Below are positions 45,940 to 58,920 of a DNA stretch of 64,000 bases, in pieces. Under the pieces are notes generated by a model. That model did not search any database. It had not been told where the DNA came from and saw only the letters and a list, made by a program, of their open reading frames with translations. Both the position numbers and the translations under genes were made by a program. The DNA comes from Phocoena phocoena. Lineage: Eukaryota; Chordata; Mammalia; Artiodactyla; Phocoenidae. The stretch spans positions 37,219,312 to 37,283,311 of the forward strand of contig NC_089232.1 in assembly GCF_963924675.1 (NCBI RefSeq). The letters are read 5' to 3'. Position 1 is the first letter of the stretch; every line of letters begins with the position of its first letter.

Positions 45940-46275
45940 CAATGTTGTCCAATAGAAATACAATGCAAGCCACATACCCTTAAATTTTCTACTGTATGTT
46001 AAAAGTACATCTCAAATTAGATGTTAAATTTTCATCAGAAATACTTTATCTGTATTTAGATTTCATAAAGTTTTCAGTTGAAGAAGTAATTTCATGTACC
46101 CAAGTTGGTCCATACATTCTTAAAAGTTTTACAATTACTAAACTGAGTATCAGTTTTTTAATTTAAAATTTTTTAAATAAATGAAATTTAAAAATTTTTT
46201 CCTCAGTCTTACTAGCCATGTTGGAAGAGTTCAATAGCCACACTTAGTAGTAGTTACCATATTGGACAGCAGCTG
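45940..46275. mobile_element. Non-autonomous hAT DNA transposon (MITE-like)
   Basis: Termini CAATGTTGTCCAATAGAA and ATTGGACAGCAGCTG are imperfect inverted repeats of the abundant mammalian CAGTGCTGTCCAATAGAA type. The body is AT-rich with a palindromic TTTAATTTAAAATTTTTTAAAT core. No coding capacity. Confidence 0.9.
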
Positions 46276-46574
46276 TACAGCATCATCACCTCGGGGGTTT
46301 TCCAGAGCCTTATGCTGTGCTAGCTTGATGAGTGGAATCAAACAGATTATTTCACTTTTTGGTGCCTCAGTTTTCTGAGACAATAATAATCTTAAAGGAA
46401 TAACCTATCAATAATTATACCTAATAATAGACATTCTAATGATTGCAATAATCATGAAATCACTCACATGATATAGCAGCTGACACTTGTGGCATGTCAG
46501 CTTATTTAAAAACCAACTCATCAAGCAGTAGCTCATTTTGAAGAAGAGCTTAACCTTATTAGATGTTAGTAGCT

Positions 46575-46650
46575 ATAAATGCTAAGCATTTATAGAGTGT
46601 TTTTCACCTTTAAAGGGCTTTACCAGTTGTAGTTAATCTTATAACATAAT
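46575..46650 (+). mobile_element. MIR-type fragment
   Basis: AGCATTTATAGAGTGTTTTTCACCT and AAAGGGCTTTACCAGTTG resemble the 5' part of MIR3. Flanking unique sequence to 46,994 shows nothing further. Confidence 0.55.
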
Positions 46651-46994
46651 AATGTACCATTCCTGTTAGTGAATTCCTGAGGTCAAAGAAGGCCTTTCTG
46701 CATAACAAAAACCTTCAATCTACTTGTCATATACTCTATACTACAATGTATATAAATCAAAGTGTTAGGTTGAACAAGACAAAATATTCACTTTAAGTAA
46801 CTTTTCTGATCCTGAGTACAATAAATCTCAACAGAGAAAAATGGTGCTTCTATTATAATGTTCATCACTTGTGTATTGTCTGTGAAACAAGAGTCAAGCA
46901 CAGCTTTCTTGATTATATAAAAAAGATTTTTAAATCCCATTTTTATGGTACTTAACCTCTAAACTGCCATCAGAAGTATAGTAACACCATCCAT

Positions 46995-47200
46995 TTTTAT
47001 GGGCTTTCCCGTTTTCTACGTGCTTACCTGCATCATTTTATTATCTCAGCAACCCTAAAAGATAAACAGGACAGATGTTATGCCCATTTTTTGCATGAAA
47101 TTCAGAAAGGTTGAGTGCCTTGTTTACATAATTACATACTCATCAGCGCAACAGCTAGAGCCAGAATTCAGGTCTTATGATTTTAGCCACCATTTATCAA
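46995..47200 (+). mobile_element. MIR, sense
   Basis: ATTATCTCAGCAACCCTAAAAG, TTATGCCCATTTTTTGCATG, AGAAAGGTTGAGTGCCTTG, GAGCCAGAATTCAGGTC match MIR in order. Confidence 0.85.
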
Positions 47201-47424
47201 ATACATACTATAAACTGGAGAATATGTTGAAGACCATGCATTATCTCATTAAATGGTCACAGTAATCTTAGATGAAGTATGATGCAGAAAGATTGTTATA
47301 CATAAGTCCTTTTTTCTCAAAGCATGTGTTTGTAACTTCTCTACTGTGCTGAATCTAGAAATGGACTATTATCAGGGGAGGAGAATAAAGGAACCAATCT
47401 TCATCGAAAATAAAAATTACTATA

Positions 47425-47625
47425 TACTAACACATGTTATTTACCCAGCATAGTGCTAAGCTCTGCAATTACCGTCATGTTTCACATTTATAACAACCAA
47501 CCGTAAGAGTTAAGTATTAGTTTTCCCGTTTTTAAGTAAGGACAGAGACTCAAAGTGACAGAAGCAGAATTAAAAACCATTCCTATTTGACTCCTAATCT
47601 CATACTCTGAACCACTTTGCCATTC
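47425..47625 (+). mobile_element. MIR, sense
   Basis: AGCATAGTGCTAAGCTCTGC, TTTATAACAACCAACCG, GGACAGAGACTCAAAGTGAC, GAACCACTTTGCCATTC match MIR in order. Confidence 0.88.
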
Positions 47626-49330
47626 TTTTTTATTTCAAATCCACTGTAATTTCCCATATTCCTTACTGCCTAATGTTACTTTTTACTTATTTTTGAGTTG
47701 TTTTGCTTTTTGTGGGATTTCTTTTTTGGGGTTTTTTTTTGGCATTAAAAAAAAGATAGAAGGTTTTCTTTGTCATCTTTGTTTACCATATTATCCTAAC
47801 AGTGCCAAACACGAGCAGGTACACCATTTTCATAGCATAATGCAGGAAAGTAGCTTTGAGCAGTGTGTCATACAATCTCTATAATAATTTTGAGGAGTGA
47901 GCTGGAAGATTATAGTACTACTGTGGAACTGAATTTCTTTACCTTAGCCTTTGAGCTGAACAGTTCATTCACCTATTCAGTGGTAAACTTCAGCAATTTC
48001 TCCAAAGTTAAAGGAAATTGACTTGTTCATTCAGTGGGTATGTTGATTTAAAGATGTATTTATAATAACAAAATGAGATAGAGGCATTATTACAGTAAAT
48101 TTGCTTATAATGTAGCTAAATAATTTATATTAGTGGAGACCATTAAGTGTGGGTGAAGAGTGATTGCTTTAGTCAGAAAAATTCTTTTTTCCTACATTAC
48201 CTGAAATTCTTATGAACTTCTCATTTCATGTTGCCTAGTAATCAGAAGTAAAAGTGTTTAGATCTTCATAAAACTTTTTCATAACAAATGGCACGTTAAC
48301 CTAAGCACTGTAAATACTTCAGGGCAAATGTGTTAAAATTCAGTTAGTTATTTTTTCTTTATTTTCTAAATTCCATAATTAGATAGTTACCGTGTTCCTG
48401 GTCAGACTGACTCTAAGAAGGAAGTAAAACAAGTTTGTGCACATACATTCATATGCAGGGTCAAAGGTGAAGACAAAATGTGAAAGAGAAACATGTTGTT
48501 TCTAGTAAAAACTCTTTCCTTATCTAGAATTAGGTGTACTCATAAATGTATGCACTATAATAACGTGTAGAGATGACTGTTTCATTATTTTTAAATAAAA
48601 TTTATAGTTTTTATGGGTAGTAGTCTAGATATTTGGAATGCATTCATTTAAGCAGAAGAAATAGCTGGCAAATGTTTTATGTCAGGTGGTATGCATGCTA
48701 AGTTTATAACCTTTCTTCTCTTTATCCAATGTAAGTTAACTTGATGTGACAGGGTGTGATATATCACAGAGATGACTCAGGTCAGGAATTTCAAGAAATC
48801 TTAAAAATAATATCTTTTAAAAGGACTTAAGTAAATAGTACATAAAGATCTGTAGAGTATATAGTCTTTTTTTTTTTTTTTTAACCCTGTTATCTATCAA
48901 AGAATTGAGTTCAACTGCTTAAACGTTTAAGAAAGTCTTTTACTCAGAAAAAAGTAAATATTTGCCAATTAGGGTAGGGGAGAAATCTCTAGGTTCCTTT
49001 ACTGTTAGAGTGCCTACCAGCAGATACATCTGTTCATTTAGAATTTATACATCTATTTGTTGACCAAAAAATTCAATGATAAATTTATGTTTCCATCACC
49101 TGCTTTTCCTTTTGTTCTGAAGCCTTTGCAATTATATAGCTGTCATTACAAACTCCTGTCCCAAAGCATGGGGTTTCAACGAAGAATATGGTTAGATCAC
49201 AAGATTTGCTTCTAAAGGGCTGAATTTTGGTTTTATCATAGGAAAATAAGTGTGTACTTCAGTAAGTGGTAAAGTATGACATACATTTGGAGGAATGTAC
49301 ATACTGTAAGTTTTCAGCTCAGTAAACATA
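47626..49330. other. No recognised feature
   Basis: AT-rich, apparently unique sequence; 16-base T-run at about 48,868. No gene or repeat is supported. Confidence 0.5.
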
Positions 49331-51065
49331 CCCATATAACCATCCAGATAATGGAAATGAACTTCATCAGCACTCTAAAAAGACTCCCTTGTCCCAACTT
49401 CTCATGCCTCCAAAGGATAAACATTTCTGACTTCTAGTACTACAAGTCAGTTTTATTTGACCTTGTAAGAGAATCATCTGTCCTTCTCTGGAAATCGGTT
49501 CACTCATAAATATATGTACTTTAGTAATGTATGGAGATGACCAGTAGGGTCTTTTGGGCAGGGTTGAGGTCTGACTTATTTCACATAACATTACTTTTGT
49601 GAAATGCACCCATATTATTATGTATATTATTCCATTGTATATAGCAATATATAACAAAATGTAATCATTTTGTCACTGATGGATATTTCAGTTGTTTCCA
49701 GTTTGGGGCTTTTATAAATGTTCTCCTGAATATCCTTTGTGACTATACCTATCCATTTCCGCATACATTCAACTTTAGTAAATACCTCCAAAGATTTATT
49801 CAGTAGCTGAAACAATTTACATTTTTGTTATCAGTACATGAGAACTACAGTTTAGCCTCATCTTTGCCAGCAGTTGTTATCCCCTGCCACCATTTTACTC
49901 ATTCTGAAGGGTGGATAGTGGTATTACATTATAGATTTAATTTGTATTTCCCTGATGACTCATGAAACTGAGCATCCAGTTATATGTTGTTTACCGGAAA
50001 TTTGAGTATGTTTTGAAGTGCTTGTCAAGACTTCTGATCATTATTCCACTGCATTATCATTCTTTTTTCTTATGATTTTTCAGGAGTCTTCTATATAATC
50101 CTGACCTATTACTGCAAGTATTTTCTACCACTCTTGGGTTCCCTTTTTTGCTTTTTTAATATTGTAATTTGTTGAGCAGAAGTTTTTAGTAGTAATATGC
50201 TACCTTTCCCATTTTTTTTCCATTATGTTGATTACATTTTGTGCCCTGTTTAAAAGTTTGTAGAGATATCTTATGTTATAAAGAGATATCTTCTGTTTTC
50301 TTTAAGATCTTTGTCTTAACTTTTAAGTCTTTATTGAATTTGTTACAATATTGTTTCTGTTTTATGTTTTGTTTTTTTGGCTGCAAGGCACGTAGGATCT
50401 TAGCTGTCTGACCAGGGATCAAACCCACACCTCCTGCATTGAAAGGCAAGTCTTAACCACTGGACCACCAGGGAAGTCCCTGTCTTACCTTTTATATTTA
50501 GATCTATAATCCATATAGAATTGGTTTTTGTATACACTGGGTATTGGTTTTGTATACACTGGGCAGGGTTTTAAAAATGTGTGTTTTAACCAAATGGATA
50601 TCCACAAGAACCAGCAGAACTTATTTAAAAGATCATCCTTTCTCTATTGCACTGCAGTGGCACCTTTGCTGTAAATCAGGTAACTACACTATATTATCAT
50701 TGTTTCAATAACTATAGATTTGTAAAAGGTCTGGGTTTCTGGTTATGTAAGTCTTCTAGCTTTGTTTTTGTTCAGAATTGCCTTGACTATTCTTAGTTCT
50801 TTGCACTTTCATTTCCATTTTATAAACAACTGTCAATTTACACAAAAAATATTGTTAGGACTTTAATTGGGTTTGCATTGAATCTATAAAATCAGCTTAT
50901 GAAGAACTGACATCTTGAGAACATTGAGTCTTCCACATGCTATATGTCTTTCCACTTATTTCTTTACTTTTTCCTAATATTTCATAATTTTCAATGCAGA
51001 GGTTCTTAAATTTATTTCTAAATATTTAGGATATTTAAGCTATTGTAAATGGCATATTTTGTTTC
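49331..51065 (-). mobile_element. Ancient LINE-1 (L1M), antisense
   Basis: Diverged 3' region and ORF2: TTATTTCACATAACATTAC, CTGATGGATATTTCAGTTG, CATCTTTGCCAGCAG, GAAGGGTGGATAGTGG, TATTTCCCTGATGACTCATG, GGCACCTTTGCTGTAAATCAG, TTGGGTTTGCATTGAATCTA. A local duplication of GTTTTTGTATACACTGGG lies at 50,524-50,562. A short SINE interrupts it. Confidence 0.85.
50366..50480 (-). mobile_element. Short CHR-type SINE, antisense
   Basis: GTTTTTTTGGCTGCAAGGCA, CTGACCAGGGATCAAACCC, ending CACTGGACCACCAGGGAAG. Inserted in the old L1. The target duplication is unclear. Confidence 0.92.
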
Positions 51066-51770
51066 ATTTTTTGTATGCTTTTTAAAAATATAAACATAAA
51101 ATAAATCTTAGTATATTTGTCTTATATGAAGTGATTTAAAAAAAAAAAGAGACGGAGCATATACATAGAGCATCGAGAGGGAAATAAAGGGCGGCTCATG
51201 AGGTTACTTGAGAGAAACTATGTTTATGTTCCTTGAAATCAACAAACAAAACTAATAACCAAATTATAGTGGTCCTTGTCTAGTAGTGGCCCATACCTGA
51301 ACCACCTGTGAATTGGTTTCTGCTATCTGATCTCTGGTTTTTCATTGGTATGATCTTCTCTCTTGGCTTTGCCAGTTATTTTTACTGAATTCTAATTCTT
51401 GATTTCAAAAAATTATAGTCATCTATAATGTTATATTCCTCTCTCCTTTTCCTCTGCTAGGTAGAAAGAATGACGGATGACAACCTTAATCAAATCAGAG
51501 ACTGTACTAAATTGATGCTGGGTTGTAATTTTGATAAAATTCAGTCTACCTCCAATCTTCTTCTATATCTATAATGTGTGTGTGTACATACATATACAAA
51601 GATATATATAATAATGTTATATGTATTCTGTATTATATAATTCATGTGTCACTAAAATGGAAGAGACAAATATTTTAAAATTTTGTACAGATTTCTGTTT
51701 CTCCTTAGATGGGATACTGGTGTACTGCACACTGTTCCACCCTACCTGAAAGCAAAATTTACTTTTTTTC
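51066..51770. other. No recognised feature
   Basis: Unique-looking sequence with a short TGTGTGTG tract and ATATATAATAATG at about 51,577-51,617. No gene is supported. Confidence 0.45.
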
Positions 51771-51904
51771 TTTACATATTTTTTAATTGAATTATAGCTG
51801 ATTTACATTGTTGTGTTAATTAGTGCTGTAGAGCAAAGTGATTCAGTTATACCTATATATACATTTTTAAAAAATATTCTTTTCCATTATGGTTTATCAT
51901 ACGA
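51771..51904 (-). mobile_element. LINE-1 'L1-F' 3' end, antisense, cut by L1-C
   Basis: TTGAATTATAGCTGATTTACA, GAGCAAAGTGATTCAGTTAT, TTTCCATTATGGTTTATCAT are the last bases of an L1 3' UTR. It stops at ATACGA, where the T-run of L1-C begins. The rest of L1-F must lie beyond the right edge of the window. Confidence 0.88.
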
Positions 51905-53778
51905 TTTTTTTTTACATCTTTATTGGAGTATAATTGCTTTACAATGTTTTGTTAGTTTCTGCCGTATAAGTGAACCAGCCACTTGTATACATATGTCCCC
52001 ATACCCCCTCCCTCTTAAGCATCCCTCCCACCATCCCTATCCCACCCCTCTAGGTGGTCACAAAGCACCTAGCTGATTTCCCTGTGCTACGCAGCTGATT
52101 CCCACTAGCTATCTATTTTACATTTGGTAGTGTATATATGTTAATGCTACTCTCTCTTTGTCCCAGCTTACCCTTCCCCCTCCCTGTGTCCTCAAGTCCA
52201 TTCTCCATCTCTGTGTCTTTATTCCTGTCCTGCCCCTAGGTTCACGAGAACCATTTCTTTTTAGATTCCATATATATGCGTTAGCATACAGTATTTGTTT
52301 TTCTCTTTCTGACTTACTTCACTCTGTATGACAGAATCTAGGTCCATCCACCTCACTATAAATAACTCAGTTTCGTTTCATTTTATGGTAATATTCCATT
52401 GTATATATGTGCCACATCTTCTTTATCCATTCATCTGTCGATGTACATTTAGGTTGCTACCATCTCCTGCCTATTGTAAATAGTGCTGCAATAAACATTG
52501 GGGTACATGTGTCCTTCTAAACTATGGTTTTCTCAGGGTATATGCCCAGTAGTGGGATTGATGGGTCATATGGTAGTTCTATTTTTAGTTTTTTAAAGAA
52601 CCTCCATACTGTCCTCTATAGTGGCTGTATCGATTTATATTCCCACTAACAGTGCAAGAGGATTCCCTTTTTTCCACCCTCTCCAGCATTTATTGTTTGT
52701 AGATTTTTTGATGATGGCCATTCTGACTGGTGTGAGGTGATACCTCATTGTAGTTTTGATTTGCATTTCTCTAATGATTAATGATGTTGAGCATCCTTTC
52801 GTGTGTTTGTTGGCAATCTGTATATCTTCCTTGGAGAAATGTCTATTTAGGTCTTCTGCCCACTTTTGGATTGGGTTGTTTGTTTTTTTAATATTGAGCA
52901 GCATGAGCTGCTTGTATATTTTGGAGATTAATCCTTTGTCAGTTGCTTCATTTGCAAATATTTTCTCCCATTCTGAGGGCTGTCTTTTCATCTTGTTTAT
53001 GGTTTCCTTTGCTGTGCAAAAGCTTTTAAGTTTCATTAGGTCCCATTTGTTTCTTCCTGTTTTTATTTCCATTACTCTAAGAGGTAGGTAAAAAAGGATC
53101 TTGCTGTGATTTATGTCATAGAGTGTTCTGCCTATGTTTTCCTTGAACAGTATTATAGTGTCTGGCCTTACGTTTAGGTCTTTAATCCATTTTATTTTTC
53201 TGTATGGTGTTAGGAAGTGTTCTAATTTCATTCTTTTCCGTGTAGCTGTCCAGTATTCCCAGCACCATTTATTGAAGAGACTGTCTTTCTTCCCTTGTGT
53301 AGTCTTACCTCCTCTGTCATAGATTAACTGACTGTAGATTTGTGGGTTTATCTCTGAGCTTTCTATCCTGTTCCATTGATCTATATTTCTGTTTCTGTCC
53401 CAGTACCATACTGTCTTGATCACTGTAGCTTTGTAGTGTAGTCTGAAGTCAAGGAGCCTTATTCCTTCAGCTCTGTTTCTCTTTCTCAAGATTGCTTTTG
53501 CTACTCGGAATCTTTTGTGTTTCCATACAAATTGTAAAATTTTTTGTTCTAGTTCCTCGAAAAATGCCATTGGTAGTTTGATACGGATTGCACTCAATCT
53601 GTAGATTGCTTTGGGTAGTATAATTTTTCTCCCAATCCAAGGACATGGTATATCTCTCCATCTGTTTGTATAGTCTTTGATTTCTTTCATCAGTGTCTTA
53701 CAGATTTCTGCATACAGGTCTTTTGTCTCAAGTAGGTTTATTCCTAGGTATTTCATTCTTTTTGTTGCAATGGTAAAT
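51905..53778 (-). mobile_element. LINE-1 'L1-C' part 1, antisense (3' UTR and ORF2 C-terminus)
   Basis: T-run, ACATCTTTATTGGAGTATAA, then the 3' UTR and reverse-complement ORF2. It is interrupted at 53,779-53,792 by L1-D and resumes at 61,431 in the same ORF2 position (GGGAGTGATTTCTT, then AATTTCTCTTTTG). Confidence 0.95.
52635..53778 (-). pseudogene. L1-C ORF2 C-terminal remnant
   Basis: A 380-codon open stretch covers the region from after the RT core to near the C-terminus ([69 protein letters not shown]). The frame is lost after NKCWRGW, before the final CCHC-like part. Upstream codons are in the second half of L1-C, beyond the L1-D insertion, in broken frames. No activity expected. Confidence 0.88.
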
Positions 53779-53792
53779 GGGAGTGATTTCTT
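53779..53792. repeat. Target-site duplication of L1-D, left copy
   Basis: GGGAGTGATTTCTT, identical to 61,417-61,430. Confidence 0.96.
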
Positions 53793-54299
53793 TTTTTTTT
53801 TTTTTTTAAACATCTTTATTGGGGTATAATTGCTTTACAATGGTGTGTTAGTTCCTGCTTTATAACAAAGTGCATCAGTTATACATATACATATGTTCCC
53901 ATATGTCTTCCCTCTTGCGTCTCCCTCCCTCCCACTCTCCCCATCCCACCCCTCCAGGCTGTCCCAAAGCCCCGAGCTAATATCCCTGTGCCTTGCGGCT
54001 GCTTCCCCCTAGCTATCTACCTTACTACGTTTGTTAGTGTGTATATGTCCATGACTCTCTCTCGCCCTATCAAAACTCACCCTTCCCCCTCCCCATATAC
54101 TCAAATCCGTTCTCCAGTAGGTCTGCGTCTTTATTCCTGTCTTACCCCTAGGTTCTTCATGACATTTTTTTCCTTAAATTCCATATATATGTGTTAGCAT
54201 ACGGTATTTGTCTTTTTCTTTCTGACTTACTTCACTCTGTATGACTGACTCTAGGTCTATCCATCTCATTACAAATAACTCAATTTCATTTCTTTTTAA

Positions 54300-57200
54300 G
54301 GCTGAGTAATATTCGCCACATCTTCTTTATCCATTCGTCCGATGATGGGCGCTTAGGTTGTTTCCATCTCCGGGCTATTGTAAATAGAGCTGCAATGAAC
54401 ATTTTGGTACATGACTCTTTTTGAATTTTGGTTTTCTCAGGGTATATGCCCAGTAGTGGGATTGCTGGGTCATATGGTAATTCTATTTGTAGTTTTTTAA
54501 GGAACCTCCATACTGTTCTCCATAGTGGCTGAACCAATTCACATTCCCACCAGCAGTGCAAGAGTGTCCCCTTTTCTCCACACCCTCTCCAGCATTTATT
54601 GTTTCTAGATTTTTTGATGATGGCCATTCTGACTGGTGTGAGATGATATCTCATTGTAGTTTTGATTTGCATTTCTCTAATGATTAATGATGTTCAGCAT
54701 TCTTTCATGTGTTTGTTGGCATTCTGTATATCTTCTTTGGAGAAATGTCTGTTTAGGTCTTCTGCCCATTTTTGGATGGGGTTGTTTGTTTTTTTGTTAT
54801 TGAGCTGCATGAGCTGCTTGTAAATTTTGGAGATTAATCCTTTGTCAGTTGCTTCATTTGCAAATGTTTTCTCCCATTCTGAGGGTTGTCTTTTGGTCTT
54901 GATTATGGTTTCCTTTGCTGTGCAAAAGCTTTGAAGTTTCATTAGGTCCCATTTGTTTATTTTTGTTTTTATTTCCATTACTCTAGGAGGTGAGTCAGAA
55001 AGGATCTTGCTGTGATTTATGTCATAGAGTGTTCTTCCTATGTTTTCCTCTAAGAGTTTGATAGTTTCTGGCCTTACATTTAGGTCTTTAATCCATTTTG
55101 AGCTTATTTTTGTGTATGGTGTTAGGGAGTGATCTAATCTCATACTTTTACATGTACCTGTCCAGTTTTCCCAGCACCATTTATTGAAGAGGCTGTCCTT
55201 TCTCCACTGTACATTCCTGCCTCCTTTATCAAAGATAAGGTGTCCATATGTGCGTGGGTTTATCTCTGGGCTTTCTATCCTGTTCCACTGATCTATCTTT
55301 CTGTTTTTTTTCCAGTACCATACTGTCTTGATTACTGTTGCTTTGTAGTATAGTCTGAAGTCAGGGAGCCTGATTCTTCCAGCTCCTTTTTTCGTTCTCA
55401 AGATTGCTTTGGCTATTCGGGGTCTTTTGTGTTTCCATACAAATTGCGAAATTTTTTGTTCTAGTTCTGTGAAAAATGCCAGTGGTAGTTTGATAGGGAT
55501 TGCATTGAATCTGTAGATTGCTTTGGGTAGTAGAGTCATTTTCACAATGTTGATTCTTCCCATCCAAGAACATGGTATATCTCTCCATCTATTTGTATCA
55601 TCTTTAATTTCTTTCATCAGTGTCTTATAATTTTCTGCATACAGGTCTTTCGTATCCTTAGGTAGGTTTATTCCTAGATATTTTATTCTTTTTGTTGCAA
55701 TGGTAAATGGGAGTGTTTTCTTGATTTCACTTTCAGATTTTTCATCATTAGTATATAGGAATGCCAGAGATTTCTGTGCATTAATTTTGTATCCTGCTAC
55801 TTTACCAAATTCATTGATTAGCTCTAGTAGTTTTCTGGTAGCATCTTTAGGATTCTCTATGTATAGTATCATGTCATCTGCAAACAGTGACAGCTTTACT
55901 TCTTCTTTTCCGATTTGGATTCCTTTTATTTCCTTTACTTCTCTGATTGCTGTGGCTAAAACTTCCAAAACTATGTTGAATAAGAGTGGTGAGAGTGGGC
56001 AACCTTGTCTTGTTCCTGATCTTAGTGGAAATGCTTTCAGTTTTTCACCATTGAGGATGATGTTTGCTGTGGGCTTGTCATATATGGCCTTTATTATGTT
56101 GAGGAAAGTTCCCTCTATGCCTACTTTCTGGAGGGTTTTTATCATAAATGGGTGTTGAATTTTGTCGAAAGCTTTCTCTGCATCTATTGAGATGATCATA
56201 TGGTTTTTCTCCTTCAGTTTGTTAATATGGTTTATCACATTGATAGATTTGCGTATATTGAAGAATCCTTGCATTCCTGGAATAAACCCCACTTGATCAT
56301 GGTGTATGATCCTTTTAATGTGCTGTTGGATTCTGTTTGCTAGTATTTTGTTGAGGATTTTTGCATCTATGTTCATCAGTGATATTGGCCTGTAGTTTTC
56401 TTTCTTTGTGACATCCTTGTCTGGTTTTGGTATCAAGGTGATGGTGGCCTCGTAGAAGGAATTTGGGAGTGTTCCTCCCTCTGCTATATTTTGGAAGAGT
56501 TCGAGAAGGATTAGGTGTTAGCTCTTCTCTAAACGTTTGATAGAATTCACCTGTGAAGCCATCTGGTCCTGGGCTTTTGTTTGTTGGAAGATTTTTAATC
56601 ACAGTTTCAATTTCAGTGCTTGTGATTGGTCTGTTCATATTTTCTATTTCTTCCTGATTCAGTCTTGGCAGGTTGTACATTTCTAAGAATTTGTCCATTT
56701 CTTCCAGATTGTCCATTTTATTGGCATAGAGTTGCTTGTAGTAATCTCTCATGATTTTTTTTATTTCTGCAGTGTCAGTTGTTACTTCTCCTTTCTCCTT
56801 TCTAATTCTATTGATTTGAGTCTTCTCCCTTTTTTTCTTGATGAGTCTGGCTAGTGGTTTATCTATTTTGTTTATCTTCTCAAAGAACCAGCGTTTAGTT
56901 TTATTGGTCTTTGCTATCGTTTCCTTCATTTCTTTTTCATTTATTTCTGATCTGACTTTTATGATTTCTTTCCTTCTGCTAGCTTTGGGGCTTTTCTGTT
57001 CTCCTTTCTCTAATTGCTTGAGGTGCAAGGTTAGGTTGTTTATTCGAGATGTTTCCTGCTTCTTAAGGTGGGCTTGTATTGCTATAAACTTCCCCCTTAG
57101 AACTGCTTTTGCTGCATCCCATAGGTTTTGGGTCGTTGTGTCTCCATTTTCATTTGTTTCTAGGTATTTTTTTATTTCCTCTTTGATTTCTTCAGTGATC

Positions 57201-58027
57201 ACTTCATTATTAAGTAGTGTATTGTTTAGCCTCCATGTGTTTGTATTTTTTACAGATCTTTTCCTGTAATTGATATCTAGTCTCATGGCGTTGTGGTCAG
57301 AAAAGATACTTGATACAATTTCAATTTTCTTAAATTTACCAAGGCTTGATTTGTGCCCCAAGATATGATCTATCCTGGAGAATGTTCCATGAGCACTTGA
57401 GAAAAATGTGTATTCTGTTGTTTTTGAATGGAGTGTCCTATAAATATCAATTAAGTCCATCTTGTTTAATGTATCATTTAAAGCTTGTGTTTCCTTATTT
57501 ATTTTCATTTTGGATGATCTGTCCATGGGTGAAAGTGGGGTGTTAAAGTCCCCTACTATGAATGTGTTACTGTCGATCTCCCCTTTTATGGCTGTTAGTA
57601 TTTGCCTTATGTATTGAGGTGCTCCTATGTTGGGTGCATAAATATTTACAATTGTTATATCTTCTTCTTGGATCGATCCCTTGATCATTATGTAGCGTCC
57701 TTTATCCCTTTTAATAGTCCTTATTTTAAAGTCTATTTTGTCTGATATGAGAATTGCTACTCCAGCTTTCTTTTGGTTTCCATTTGCATGGAATATCTTT
57801 TTCCATCCCCTTACTTTCAGTCTGTATGTGTCTCTAGGTCTGAAGTGGGTCTCTTGTAGACAGCATATATAAGGGTCTTGTTTTTGTATCCATTCAGCCA
57901 ATCTGTGTCTTTTGGTGGGAGCATTTAGTCCATTTACATTTAAGGTAATTATCGATATGTATGTTCCTATTCCCATTTTGTATATTGTTTTGGGTTCGTT
58001 ATTATAGGTCGTTTCCTTCTCTTGCAT
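54300..58027 (-). pseudogene. L1-D ORF2 (endonuclease-reverse transcriptase), three lesions
   Basis: ORF2p nicks target DNA and copies L1 RNA. From 58,027 a 570-codon frame holds a complete-looking endonuclease: QETH at 58-61, GDFN at 159-162, SRIDH at 217-221, SDHNA at 243-247. The natural start is probably the internal Met at residue 18 ([18 protein letters not shown]). Near 56,512 an extra base (GGATTAGG, where L1-C has GGATAGG) shifts the frame. The next frame (56,436-54,694) holds the RT: AEKAFD at 86-91, RQGCPLSP at 143-150, FADD at 185-188. A TGA at 54,694-54,696 ends it (TGC TGA where L1-C has TGC TCA). The last piece (54,672-54,286) is cut by a small deletion near 54,315. Everything else reads well. 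Confidence 0.95.
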
Positions 58028-58128
58028 TTCTTATCTAGAGAAGTTCCTTTAGCATTTGTTGTAAAGCTGGTTTGGTGGTGCTGAACTCTCTCAGCTTTTG
58101 CTTGTCTGTAAAGGTTTTAATTTCTCCA

Positions 58129-58920
58129 TCAAATCTGAATGAGATCCTTGCTGGGTAGAGTAGTCTTGGTTGCAGGTTTTTCTCCTTCATCACTTTCAGT
58201 ATGTCGTGCCACTCCCTTCTGGCTTTCTGCTGAGAGATCAGCTGTTAACCTTATGGGGATTCCCTTGTGTGTTATTTGTTGTTTTTCCCTTGCTGCTTTT
58301 AATATGCTTTCTTTGTATTTAATTTTTGATAGTTTGATTAATATGTGTCTTGGCGTATTTCTCCTTGTATTTATCCTGTATGGGACTCTCTGTGCTTCCT
58401 GGATTTGATTAACTATTTCCTTTCCCATATTAGGGAAGTTTTCAACTATAATGTCTTCAAATATTTTCTCAGTCCCTTTCTTTTTTTCTTCTTCTTCTGG
58501 AACCCCTATAATTCGAATGTTGGTGCATTTAATGTTGTCCCAGAGGTCTCTGAGACTGTCCTCAGTTCTTTTCATTCTTTTTTCTTTATTCTGCTCTGCA
58601 GTAGTTATTTCCACTACTTTATCTTCCAGGTCACTTATCCGTTCTTCTGCCTCAGTTATTCTGCTATTGATCTTATCTAGAGTACTTTTAATTTCATTTA
58701 TTGCGTTGTTCATCATTGCTTGTTTCATCTTTAGTTCTTGTAGGTCCTTGTTAACTGTTTCTTGCATTTTGTCCATTCTACTTCCAAGATTTCGGATCAT
58801 CCTTACTATCATTATTCTGAATTCTTTTTCAGGTAGACTGCCTATTTCCTCTTCATTTGTTAGGTCTGGTGGGTTTTTATCTTGCTCCTTCATCTGCTGT
58901 GTGTTTTTCTGTCTTCTCAT
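58129..58920 (-). pseudogene. L1-D ORF1 (RNA-binding chaperone), C-terminally frameshifted
   Basis: 263 codons, against about 330-340 in intact mammalian ORF1p. An N-terminal stretch (EIGSLPEKEFRIMIVRMI) is followed by a long coiled coil (residues about 45-130, heptads in NEIKSTLDKINSRITEAEERISDLEDK split over 76-101), an RRM-type domain from about 133 (NIRIIGVPEEEE), and the start of the C-terminal domain. After LSAES (about residue 233) a small deletion shifts the frame, and the remaining 30 residues are unrelated to the family. Loss of the C-terminal domain should abolish RNA binding. It is about 100 bp upstream of ORF2. Confidence 0.93.
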
